Origin: Bacteroides sp.
GTDB lineage: Bacteria > Bacteroidota > Bacteroidia > Bacteroidales > Bacteroidaceae
Assembly (NCBI GenBank): GCA_019416685.1
Contig: DXWV01000093.1
Location: 1 to 19,205 of the forward strand
DNA: 19,205 nt
Direction: 5' to 3'
In this document: positions 1 to 6,948 of the stretch, in pieces
Position numbering within the stretch: the stretch's first letter is position 1
Layout of the letters: every line of letters starts with the position of its first letter
The notes under the pieces: model-generated
Databases searched by the model: none
What the model was told of the DNA's origin: nothing
The model's input: the letters and a program-made list of their open reading frames with translations, nothing else
Made by a program: the position numbers and the translations under genes

Positions 1-70
1 TATATTGATTATAAAATATTTAAGTGTATATTTTTAAGATGGTTAAGAATATTTTTAAATAAGATATTAA

Positions 71-102
71 AATTTTGTGCCCTCTTGTTCTCTGTGGTGA
101 AA
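71..102 (-). repeat. Partial copy of dispersed ACCACAGAG repeat
   Basis: Read on the minus strand this begins TTTCACCACAGAGAACAAG and continues GGGCACAAAATTTT. It starts just after the stop codon of the TusA-like gene. It resembles both arms of the inverted repeat at 3757-3945, which contain ACCACAGAGGAGAACACGG and ACCGCAGAGGACGCTGAG. I take it as a degenerate member of the same non-coding family. It is short and diverged, so the assignment is moderate. Confidence 0.5.
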
Positions 103-104
103 GC

Positions 105-323
105 TTATGTCTGTACGATAAACTGCAAAGTCATTTGTTCGCTACCGTAGATTTCGCGAAAACCGATGCCTTGTTCCGATAAGTACTCTTTTAAGTCCTG
201 AAATGCATCGGCATTATCCATAATAATCTTTACTGTCTCGCCGGGTTGGGCGCTGCATATGGCTTTTATGGCAGGGATTAACGGACTGTAAGCAGTTGTT
301 CCGCGAGTGTCGACGGTAATCAT
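105..323 (-). CDS. TusA-fold protein lacking the catalytic cysteine
   Basis: 72 aa. The pattern of an N-terminal DTRG (residues 5-8), a proline followed by a hydrophobic helix (PLIPAIKAI), then PGETVKIIMDNADAFQDLKEYLSEQG and a final beta strand matches the TusA/SirA sulfur-carrier fold at its usual length. TusA proteins carry a CPxP motif whose Cys holds the persulfide. Here the aligned positions are Ala11-Tyr12-Ser13-Pro14, so the Cys is gone and only the last Pro remains. The single Cys (about residue 23) lies at the end of the first helix. Simple sulfur transfer by the usual mechanism is therefore unlikely; a binding or structural role is my inference. The start ATG overlaps the stop of the upstream gene (ATGA), so the two are probably translationally coupled. 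The fold call is fairly secure; the function is unknown. Confidence 0.75.
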   Translation of the reverse strand: MITVDTRGTTAYSPLIPAIKAICSAQPGETVKIIMDNADAFQDLKEYLSEQGIGFREIYGSEQMTLQFIVQT

Positions 324-637
324 GATTCTTCCTCTTCTACTTCCTGGGAGTTAAGCCAGGTAAGATATAGTTTGATAAGCTGCTGCAGGCCGAATGCCTT
401 CATATTATTGTGATAAATCACGTCTATACAGAGGTCGAGCAGATCCTTACTGTCTTCTTCCTGGCTGGCGATAAGTGAACGGACGTTGAGCTTGAGTTTA
501 TCAAGAACAGCTTCATCTACAATACCATTACTGTCAATCAGGTGACGGAAGAGGGCATATTTTTCAATGGTTTTCAGGTTTTCTTCGGAAACTTCCATGC
601 TGCGTGTGCCGCTGGGATTTGCTTGTATGGTATACAT
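320..637 (-). CDS. Hypothetical 105-aa acidic helical protein
   Basis: 105 aa, not recognised. There is no signal peptide and no membrane segment, so it is probably cytoplasmic. After a short strand-like start (MYTIQANPSG) the rest looks mostly helical, with several leucine-rich amphipathic stretches (for example DEAVLDKLKLNVRSLIA and DLLDLCIDVIYH) and a very acidic tail ending EVEEEES. The final TGA overlaps the ATG of the TusA-like gene by four bases, which suggests a partner or co-acting protein. A good Bacteroides promoter lies 33 bases upstream of the ATG. That it is a real gene is supported by the promoter, the coupling and the clean open frame; no function is offered. Confidence 0.7.
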   Translation of the reverse strand: MYTIQANPSGTRSMEVSEENLKTIEKYALFRHLIDSNGIVDEAVLDKLKLNVRSLIASQEEDSKDLLDLCIDVIYHNNMKAFGLQQLIKLYLTWLNSQEVEEEES

Positions 638-669
638 AATGTTTTTATTTTAGAGGTTAATGATAGGGA

Positions 670-703
670 CAAAGATAGAACTTTTCGCGAGAGATTGAAC
701 AAA
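670..703 (-). promoter_or_regulatory. Bacteroides-type promoter for the 637-105 operon
   Basis: On the minus strand TATCTTTG (677-670) matches the -7 consensus TAnnTTTG exactly. A TTTG (703-700) lies 22 bases upstream, close to the usual -33 position. Initiation would fall near 663, about 25 bases before the ATG at 637. It sits between the hairpin at 727-841 and the operon, so the operon has its own start. Confidence 0.65.
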
Positions 704-720
704 TAGGGGGGGAAATTAAT

Positions 721-841
721 TAAAAAAGTGATTAGTGAATAGTGATTAATGATAAGTGATAAGTGATTAGTGCCATGCGGCATGATGGCGCAGCCTGCTA
801 ATCACTTATCACTTATCATTAATCACTAATCGCTAATCACT
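721..841 (-). terminator. Very long hairpin (about 44-bp stem) with T-run
   Basis: Bases 741-770 and 798-827 are perfect reverse complements over 30 bp. The pairing continues through 727-740 with 828-841, with one mismatch and one G-U pair. The loop is 771-797 and can itself pair (GCCAT 772-776 with ATGGC 785-789). On the minus strand the stem is followed by TTTTTT, so it could end transcription of the 3737-840 gene and insulate the promoter at 670-703. The stem is several times longer than an ordinary intrinsic terminator and begins at the stop codon of that gene. Confidence 0.7.
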
Positions 842-849
842 ATTCACTA
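801..849. repeat. Tandem heptanucleotide array (ATCACTA-like, 7 units)
   Basis: Seven head-to-tail heptamers: ATCACTT (twice), ATCATTA, ATCACTA, ATCGCTA, ATCACTA, TTCACTA. The left arm of the hairpin (727-768) is the same array inverted, with six units, missing the ATCGCTA-ATCACTA pair. A third array is at 7733-7767. In minus-strand sense the array starts at the stop codon of the 3737-840 gene (GAA TAG TGA). Confidence 0.8.
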
Positions 850-3737
850 AAAAAGTTAAGTATTGCTGCCATAACCATTGCCCGGTCTTTGTCCGATTCA
901 ATGCTTTCGAAGGGGAAGCCCATAACAAATGTGCGGTAATTCCCTTTGTAGGCAATGCCTGCACTTTGGTTATCCGGACTATACGTGAATACCGAAAAAG
1001 CAGGTGCGATGGGTACTATACAATCCGGGGCAGTCACCGCATACCTGTTTTCATTGGGTAGACGGGGAATGGAAATAGTACGTCCCAGTCCGTTGATCTG
1101 TCCGGACAGGCTGTTGCGCAGTGAACTTTGATAGCCATATTTCAGAACTTTTTGAGTGAACTCCCGGTTACCTTGCGAAGTATTCATATCACTTCCAGGA
1201 TAAGATCCGCTGACGAGAATGTTACCTCCCGATTGGCAATAAGCCGTAATGATTCGCTGCATAGGTGAAGAGAATGTTTTGTAATACGCCCGGTTGACGG
1301 GATCCTCCTTTTCCAGTCCCAGAATATAGTCCACAATGGGATATTCTTCCAGTTGTATCCGTCCGTTTTCTACAGCCTCATCACTACATGATACAAAACT
1401 ATAGTGTCCTGCCGCCTGAATCGCTTTGCCATGAACAAACGGGTAATCAAATGTGTTTCCGATGATTTTCATTCCTTCCAGTTCGTTGCCACTATGCCCC
1501 AGACTGCCTTTCCCCTCCTTTCCGGCTTGTTTCCGGTCGAATCCGATTTGTGCCCCGCTCAGAGAGATGTTGTATAAGTAGGGTACGCCCGGATCTTCTT
1601 CCAGATCGAATCCTGCGCTGGTAGGTGTGTTGATAATAGCCGGTCCGCTCAGACGGTCGAAACCGTTGATAATAAGTATTTTTCCTTTTTCATCTTTTGC
1701 TTTATAGGCCGATAATATCTCTGAGGGGAAACTTTCGCCACCACGGTTGACTGCTGTGACTTTGAATGAATACACAAGACCCGGTTCTATTTTCATTGTA
1801 TAGGAAGGGTGACTCACCAGTACACCATTATCGAAGCCGCCATAGCCGATGCGGGTATATACTACATATTCACGTGGGGTGGCGGTTGGTTCCAGCGGAT
1901 CGTTTTCTCCTTGCCAGGAGAGTTCGAGGGTGTTTTTTTTCTTCCCGAACTGAAGGGCGAAGTTGCTTACAGGAAGCGGTTGTACAATATATTCCTTTCC
2001 GTGTTGGCTACTCACAAACCGGAGTACACCTTTGTAAATAGAACGTCCTACGGTAAACTTAAAGTTTGGGTCGTGTCCCAATTGCATATCCGCAAAGTTC
2101 TGGTGCGATAACAGTTCTACGATTGTAGAAGGTACGGATGGTAAACGTGTTTCACTGTAATTGCGGTTCCACATGCTACGCCGGGTCCAGGGGATGTTGT
2201 ATGTAGTACGGATATCCCGTTGTAATTGTGTTAATAAGATATCTGCCAGGTCGCGTGAAGCATAGCGGTCTATGCCTGTGTTCAGCAATCCGTTATTGAA
2301 ATCAGTGGTGTATATGCCCAATGAGCCGATTATTTCATCTGTTTTACTATATCCGGCATCACTATGCAGGGCTAAAGTCATCTCCAACGGGACACCCAAT
2401 CCTTTTTCTTTGGGGTTGAATACTGAGCCGCCGGACAGATAGTTTAGTGTATTGGAGCGTGCATTGATATCATCGGCATAATCATTTTCTCCCTTTCGTC
2501 CGCCATATATTTCATACGGCATACCAGCCCATTGAGCCGAATAACGTGCTCCTTCCAGATAGCGCGGAAGTCCGCTGACGGTTCCGCCTCGTGAGATATT
2601 TCCCATGCCTCCTCCAAAACGTACTGCATCCGCACATACTACACCATTTTCTTTACTCTCATTGCTGAGTATTACCATGCCATAGTCATTATTGCCTTTG
2701 TCGAACTCAAAAGTCCCCAGATATACCCAAGTACCTCCTCCTATTTGCTGATTAACTTTAAATTCGGTAACTCCTCCTTTATGAAATACAATGTATTTGG
2801 CATCACTTATGCTGTTAGGTAGTGTCTGATAGGATACATATACTGCATAGTTACCCGTTTGTGGAATGGTCGGAATCCATTCAGCAAAGGCTTTGTTCTT
2901 TTTCTTCTCTGTGCGGACATAGCGTGCTGTGCCGTCCAGAAAAGGATTCTCTCCATCTTTATAGATACGTTTTTTAGATGCAAATCCTTTTCCACCTACT
3001 GTTTCCCAACGGGACTTGCGACTTTTCACTTCCAGATAGATAGAACCGCCTTTCGTGTCGTTATCAACAATTACTTCGTTCTTCTGGGTATCCCGTTCGC
3101 GTGGAGTGAAAACGTTGGCACCTGCGTTTTCCAACATCGGGATAACATAGGGCAGAATAAATGATTGTGTAAACAGGTCTTCTGTTGTACAGAATAGCCG
3201 GGGACGTTGCCAACTCCATTCACCTTTTTCATTCTTGAAGTACTGCCCGTGGCTTTGCCAGAGCGCAATATGTCGGTTTTGCAGTCCACGGGATATTTCG
3301 TAGGGGCGCGATATATTTGCCACCCAGGGTGCTCCTTTGTAATCTGTACTTAATGAAAGTCGGGTTTTGTCCTTTTTCTTTTTGCGGTAGGTATTGGGTA
3401 TAAGATCTTCTATCGGTCTGCCATCGGCATAGATCGTAACATCGAAAAAACGTACCGGACCAGGGAGAATATTTTCTACCTGATTATAAATAGACTCAAC
3501 TGTTTCGGGTAGAAAGGGCTGATAAGCAAAACTTTCTGAAGCCTGTATTGTGAGTTGCTTTCGGTCAAAGTCAATTTCTACACTTTGTAATGTGGGCTGT
3601 TTTATTTTTGCAGAGGCAGAGGTATAGCTGTTGAAGAATTCATTCAGCCGATCTTCTACTGTTTTTTCGATGGCTTGCGCAAAGAGTAAATTGGTTCCTG
3701 CAATAAGTGACAGCAGGAATAAGTATAGCTTTCTCAT
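840..3737 (-). CDS. Secreted Amidase_3-like hydrolase with golvesin insert ('xanthan lyase' family)
   Basis: 965 aa from the ATG at 3737; the TTG nine bases upstream was not used because MRKLYLFLLSLIAGTNLLFAQ is a standard signal peptide beginning at this ATG. Residues about 150-580 carry the zinc-amidase layout: His163 (WQSHGQ), Glu187 followed by a helix and TPRERD (211-216), His458 (LALHSDA), and Glu541 (STIVELLSH). These match the ligands and catalytic Glu of N-acetylmuramoyl-L-alanine amidases. A golvesin-C-terminal-like beta domain (about 240-378, with GTWVYLGTFEF and VCADAVRFGGG) is inserted between the motifs. An FnIII-like domain (about 585-680) and a class I amidotransferase/ThuA-like domain (about 684-965) follow. 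Members are usually labelled xanthan lyase; from the motifs I favour amide cleavage in peptidoglycan or a related polymer, in the periplasm or outside the cell. The last codons run into the hairpin at 727-841. Confidence 0.8.
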   Translation of the reverse strand: MRKLYLFLLSLIAGTNLLFAQAIEKTVEDRLNEFFNSYTSASAKIKQPTLQSVEIDFDRKQLTIQASESFAYQPFLPETVESIYNQVENILPGPVRFFDVTIYADGRPIEDLIPNTYRKKKKDKTRLSLSTDYKGAPWVANISRPYEISRGLQNRHIALWQSHGQYFKNEKGEWSWQRPRLFCTTEDLFTQSFILPYVIPMLENAGANVFTPRERDTQKNEVIVDNDTKGGSIYLEVKSRKSRWETVGGKGFASKKRIYKDGENPFLDGTARYVRTEKKKNKAFAEWIPTIPQTGNYAVYVSYQTLPNSISDAKYIVFHKGGVTEFKVNQQIGGGTWVYLGTFEFDKGNNDYGMVILSNESKENGVVCADAVRFGGGMGNISRGGTVSGLPRYLEGARYSAQWAGMPYEIYGGRKGENDYADDINARSNTLNYLSGGSVFNPKEKGLGVPLEMTLALHSDAGYSKTDEIIGSLGIYTTDFNNGLLNTGIDRYASRDLADILLTQLQRDIRTTYNIPWTRRSMWNRNYSETRLPSVPSTIVELLSHQNFADMQLGHDPNFKFTVGRSIYKGVLRFVSSQHGKEYIVQPLPVSNFALQFGKKKNTLELSWQGENDPLEPTATPREYVVYTRIGYGGFDNGVLVSHPSYTMKIEPGLVYSFKVTAVNRGGESFPSEILSAYKAKDEKGKILIINGFDRLSGPAIINTPTSAGFDLEEDPGVPYLYNISLSGAQIGFDRKQAGKEGKGSLGHSGNELEGMKIIGNTFDYPFVHGKAIQAAGHYSFVSCSDEAVENGRIQLEEYPIVDYILGLEKEDPVNRAYYKTFSSPMQRIITAYCQSGGNILVSGSYPGSDMNTSQGNREFTQKVLKYGYQSSLRNSLSGQINGLGRTISIPRLPNENRYAVTAPDCIVPIAPAFSVFTYSPDNQSAGIAYKGNYRTFVMGFPFESIESDKDRAMVMAAILNFFSE

Positions 3738-3756
3738 AAACTTCAATTATTACGGT

Positions 3757-3945
3757 TTACCACAGAGGAGAACACGGAGTATTTGGAGTATTATTTATCT
3801 GATTGAAACGCAGATTAACGCAGATTTTCGCAAAATACAAATATAAAAGAAAGAATATCAGTACTTTAATCTGCGCTCATTCGCGTTAATCTGCGTTTTA
3901 TTCGGATAATAAAGCTCTGTGTTCTCAGCGTCCTCTGCGGTGAAA
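3757..3945. repeat. Imperfect inverted repeat of a dispersed family
   Basis: The left arm (about 3757-3830, plus sense) reads ACCACAGAGGAGAACACGG and then GAAACGCAGATTAACGCAG. The right arm (about 3866-3945, minus sense) reads CACCGCAGAGGACGCTGAG, AACACAGAG and AAAACGCAGATTAACGCG. The arms are diverged copies of one element in opposite orientation around an A+T-rich centre (3831-3865). Each also holds short direct repeats of CGCAGATT. It occupies nearly all of the 238-base gap between the amidase-like gene and the phosphatase gene and could fold as the amidase-like gene's leader. No coding potential is apparent. Confidence 0.7.
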
Positions 3946-3955
3946 TCTTAGCCTG

Positions 3956-3963
3956 CAAAAATA
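3956..3963 (-). promoter_or_regulatory. Possible -7 box for the amidase-like gene
   Basis: TATTTTTG followed by C on the minus strand fits TAnnTTTG, but no TTTG lies about 20 bases upstream. If used, it would give a leader of about 210 bases containing the inverted repeat at 3757-3945. The same bases also serve as the T-run of a possible terminator. Confidence 0.3.
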
Positions 3964-3982
3964 GAATAATTTTCGTTATTCT
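3957..3982 (-). terminator. Weak terminator of the phosphatase gene
   Basis: Minus-strand AGAATAA and TTATTCT form a perfect 7-bp stem with loop CGAAAA and are followed by ATTTTTG. The stop codon TAA lies in the 5' half of the stem. The stem has only one G-C pair, so it is weak. Confidence 0.4.
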
Positions 3983-4701
3983 GTATATAAATTACGTAGT
4001 TTCTCTATATCTGCTTCAAGGTTGTTTATCAGATAACTTTCTATTCCTCCGAATTCTTCATCTATCACACGGAAAGCCATTTCCAAATACTCTTTTCTCA
4101 CGGTAGTCAGCGGCTTCAGTTCCGGATGATCTTTTGTGATAAAATCATATTTGGCCTGGATATGTTGAGCTGACAGCATATAGTCTTCTATTATTGTATC
4201 ACGTTCCACTCCCAGAGCCGAAAGTAGCAATGCGGCTGCAATACCTGTCCGGTCTTTCCCGGCAGAACAGTGGAAGAGGAGCGGGGTATTGGCTTTCTCT
4301 GTCAGGATGCGGAAAAATTCTTTGTATGTATCCTGCATCTGACGAACGATGTATGCGTATACTTCCTCCATGGCAGCACTCAGGTTGTTTTTGTCAAAAT
4401 GTGCAATATCACTCATATTGCCGGCTTCGATGGGCAATGGGATATGCTTGGACACAGTCTGTGGCAAATGATCGGTAGCTGCTTTCTTTTCGGCTTCGCC
4501 TCTGAAATCGATCACAGTTCGTAGCGGTAATAGAGTCAGATAATCCAGGTCTGTGGAGGTAAGTTTGTTCATGTCGTCTGAACGCAGAAAGGTTTTCCAT
4601 TTTACATGTTTGCCGTAAGTGGTGCGATAACCTCCAAGGTCGCGCATGTTATAAGCTCCTGCCATTGGGAGGAGTCGGTAATGGGTTTCTTCTTTCTTCA
4701 T
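3976..4701 (-). CDS. Protein-tyrosine phosphatase, IphP/Y_phosphatase3 family
   Basis: 241 aa from the ATG at 4701. A longer frame exists from a GTG at 4758, but it would run through a strong terminator hairpin, so the shorter start is preferred. Residues 144-153 are HCSAGKDRTG, the P-loop signature with nucleophile Cys145 and Arg151. NMRDLGGY (18-25) and FLRSDD (38-43) are typical of the IphP-like atypical dual-specificity phosphatases. There is no signal peptide, so it is cytoplasmic. Such enzymes remove phosphate from tyrosine or other phosphomonoesters, including phosphoinositides in some bacteria; the substrate here is unknown. It lies downstream of the NagB-like/PIG-L fusion with 83 bases between them, and the terminator in that gap leaves little room for a separate promoter, so expression may depend on read-through. 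Confidence 0.88.
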   Translation of the reverse strand: MKKEETHYRLLPMAGAYNMRDLGGYRTTYGKHVKWKTFLRSDDMNKLTSTDLDYLTLLPLRTVIDFRGEAEKKAATDHLPQTVSKHIPLPIEAGNMSDIAHFDKNNLSAAMEEVYAYIVRQMQDTYKEFFRILTEKANTPLLFHCSAGKDRTGIAAALLLSALGVERDTIIEDYMLSAQHIQAKYDFITKDHPELKPLTTVRKEYLEMAFRVIDEEFGGIESYLINNLEADIEKLRNLYTE

Positions 4702-4726
4702 AATAATTTGTCTTTTATTTGTAAAC

Positions 4727-4762
4727 AAAAAAAGAGTGAAGAATTCTTTGTTCCTCACTCTT
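4727..4762 (-). terminator. Strong intrinsic terminator after the NagB/PIG-L gene
   Basis: On the minus strand AAGAGTGAGGAA (4762-4751) pairs along all 12 bases (one G-U) with TTCTTCACTCTT (4743-4732), loop CAAAGAA, followed by a run of seven T. It begins 22 bases after the stop of the 6776-4785 gene and ends 25 bases before the phosphatase ATG. Confidence 0.85.
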
Positions 4763-4784
4763 CTTTATGATTATTTACTAATTG

Positions 4785-6776
4785 TTATAACGGAATGTAC
4801 TCTACGAATGCTTCCATTGCTTCATAAGACGCAAGACCAAGATTATCATAGAGTGCAGCTGTACCACGGTTGCGGTCTTCGCTACGTTGCCAGAACAGAC
4901 GTTCGTCATTGCCCAAGAACGGAGCACTTTCCATTTGCGATTGATGTTTCAGGATTGAATTACGTTTAGCACGCAATTCTTCCGGGCTGATAGGCACTGC
5001 CATTTCGATGTTTTCAATTTCCCATTCGGCCCATGCACCACGATACATCCAGATACGACAGTCTTTCAGCCATTTAGCTCCTTCTTCTTTTTCCAAATCA
5101 ATGGCAGCAAATACAGCATCTGTACAAACGCGATGAGTTCCGTGTGGATCGGCAAGGTCACCGGCTACAAATATCTGATGAGGTTTTACTTCGCGGAGTA
5201 AGTTACGTACTATTTCTACATCTGCCTCGCTGATAGGGTTCTTCTGGATTTTGCCTGTTTCATAGAATGGCAGGTCCAGGAAGTGAACACGATCTAACGG
5301 AATATTATTGTATGTACAAGCCGTACGGGCTTCGCCACGACGAATCAGACCTTTGATCGTCAGGATATCGCGTGAATCCATATCTCCGTCTTTCTTCTCT
5401 TTGAGGAACTTACGGATCTCTGAATATTTCTCGTTGATTACCAGGTCCTCGCTGTTATTGAAAATCTGGTTGAAACCGTTAATGAAATGTAGGAAGCGGA
5501 TTACTTCTTCATCACCTACAGCAATATTACCCGATGTTTGGTAAGCTACATGTACTTCATGTTTTTGCTCTACCAGACGGCGGATAGTACCACCCATAGA
5601 GATAACGTCATCATCCGGGTGCGGAGAGAATACAACAACACGTTTCGGGAACGGTTTTGCACGTTCGGGACGATAGGTGTCATCTGCATTCGGTTTACCG
5701 CCGGGCCAACCGGTGATTGTATGTTGCAGGTCGTTGAATATCTTGATGTTTACATTGTATGCTGATCCGAATAGAGCCAGAAGTTCGCTCAATCCGTTTT
5801 CGTTGTAATCCTTATTAGTCAGCTTCAGGATGGGTTTGCCTGTCAATTGGCATAACCAAACGATAGCACTACGAATCAGTTTATCGTTCCATTCGCAGGA
5901 AGTCACCAACCAGGGACGCTGAATACGTGTCAGGTTACTGGCCGCTGAAAGGTCGATAGCTACATGAGCATTGTTGTGTGTTTGCAAATAAGATGCAGGA
6001 ATTGTATCTGTGATCGGACCTTCCACACATTCTTTTATCATCTTGGCTTTGTCCTCTCCCCATGCCAGAAGATATACTTTCTTGGCACCCAGGATAGTAG
6101 ACACACCCATTGTGATAGAACTAATAGGAGTATTCTCCATTGTTCCGAATATCTTGGTAGCTTCGTTGCGTGAGCTGTTATCCAGCAAAATCAGACGGGT
6201 AGTAGAATTCAGACGTGATCCCGGTTCATTGAATGCGATGTTACCTACGCGACCGATACCCAAAAGAGCAATATCAATACCTCCGAAACTTTCGATACGT
6301 TGCTCATACAAGCGACAATATTCCAGGATTGTATCTTTAGCAATGGTTCCGTCTGGGGTGAATACATTCTGCTTATCAATGTCCACATGGTCGAGGAACA
6401 TCTCTTTCAGGGCATTGAAGTTACTGTTGATTGCATCCGGAGCCAACGGATAGTATTCATACATATTAAATACGATTACATTGCGGAAGCTGAGACCCTC
6501 CTCTTTGTGCATACGAATTAGCTCGGAATATACATTGCGTGGCGAGTTACCACCCGGCAATGCCAGAACACAGAAGCGTCCGGCTTTTTGTTTATCACGT
6601 ATCACCTGCGCTATTTCGCGAGCGATGTAATTAGCACCTTCTTCTACAGATTCGTAAATATCAGTAGGGATTTTTTCAAGTCGGGTTAATACCGACCGTT
6701 CAAATGCATTCTCTGGTCTGTAGTATCTGGGGGAGACCCTGTTGAGAGTGATTTGAGAACTTAAGTTTGTTTTCAT
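4785..6776 (-). CDS. NagB-like (degenerate) / PIG-L deacetylase fusion
   Basis: 663 aa, two domains. Residues about 35-285 align with glucosamine-6-phosphate deaminase (PGGNSP at 74-79, SFRNVIVFNMYEYYPL, IAFNEPGSR, LQTHNNAHVAID). Of the E. coli NagB catalytic residues Asp72, Asp141, His143 and Glu148, the aligned positions here are Tyr106, Val177, Asn179 and Glu184, so three of four are replaced. Residues about 375-620 form a PIG-L/LmbE deacetylase: PHPDDD at 385-390 supplies the metal ligands and base (His386, Asp388, Asp389), and PHGTHR at 544-549 supplies the later histidine. The deacetylase therefore looks intact while ordinary deaminase chemistry looks lost. I infer N-deacetylation of an amino-sugar derivative, with the NagB-like half as a sugar-phosphate-binding or differently acting domain. 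Databases commonly name this family glucosamine-6-phosphate deaminase; that label is doubtful here. It is cytoplasmic, with its own promoter and a strong terminator. Confidence 0.85.
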   Translation of the reverse strand: MKTNLSSQITLNRVSPRYYRPENAFERSVLTRLEKIPTDIYESVEEGANYIAREIAQVIRDKQKAGRFCVLALPGGNSPRNVYSELIRMHKEEGLSFRNVIVFNMYEYYPLAPDAINSNFNALKEMFLDHVDIDKQNVFTPDGTIAKDTILEYCRLYEQRIESFGGIDIALLGIGRVGNIAFNEPGSRLNSTTRLILLDNSSRNEATKIFGTMENTPISSITMGVSTILGAKKVYLLAWGEDKAKMIKECVEGPITDTIPASYLQTHNNAHVAIDLSAASNLTRIQRPWLVTSCEWNDKLIRSAIVWLCQLTGKPILKLTNKDYNENGLSELLALFGSAYNVNIKIFNDLQHTITGWPGGKPNADDTYRPERAKPFPKRVVVFSPHPDDDVISMGGTIRRLVEQKHEVHVAYQTSGNIAVGDEEVIRFLHFINGFNQIFNNSEDLVINEKYSEIRKFLKEKKDGDMDSRDILTIKGLIRRGEARTACTYNNIPLDRVHFLDLPFYETGKIQKNPISEADVEIVRNLLREVKPHQIFVAGDLADPHGTHRVCTDAVFAAIDLEKEEGAKWLKDCRIWMYRGAWAEWEIENIEMAVPISPEELRAKRNSILKHQSQMESAPFLGNDERLFWQRSEDRNRGTAALYDNLGLASYEAMEAFVEYIPL

Positions 6777-6832
6777 AAATTCTTTAATTAAGTTATGTTA
6801 GATTCAAGTCGTGCGACTGTTTTTCTGAACGA

Positions 6833-6863
6833 CAAAGATACAAAAGAAGTTTATTATAAAAAC
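6833..6863 (-). promoter_or_regulatory. Promoter of the NagB/PIG-L gene
   Basis: Minus-strand TATCTTTG (6840-6833) is an exact TAnnTTTG. The -33 region is only GTTTTT (6863-6858), a weak match. Initiation near 6826 leaves a leader of about 50 bases. A small inverted repeat, TACCT and AGGTA around ACAATA, lies just upstream (about 6863-6879) and could be an operator; that is speculative. Confidence 0.55.
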
Positions 6864-6948
6864 TACCTTATTGTAGGTATTGTTGCCATTAAGGGGCGAT
6901 TTTAACGTTTGTTTATTTAAGTTGCTTAACTGAAATGTACATATAAAC

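Noticed and set aside
574..783. Minus-strand open frame of 69 codons across the hairpin
   Set aside because: It runs through the heptad hairpin and overlaps the start of the 105-aa gene out of frame; its leucine/serine-rich translation reflects the repeats.
721..849. CRISPR-like array
   Set aside because: The repeats are contiguous 7-base units without spacers and the two arrays are inverted to each other; no cas genes are nearby.
3738..3746. TTG start nine bases upstream for the amidase-like protein
   Set aside because: The signal peptide begins properly at the ATG at 3737 and nothing favours the rarer start.
6010..6453. Plus-strand open frame of 147 codons antisense to the NagB-like domain
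   Set aside because: It has no promoter and an implausible composition, and lies wholly over a clearly conserved protein on the other strand.
6900..6930. Terminator after the omega-amidase (TTAAG-CAA-CTTAA on the minus strand)
   Set aside because: Only 5 A+T-rich pairs and no T-run follow; not convincing.
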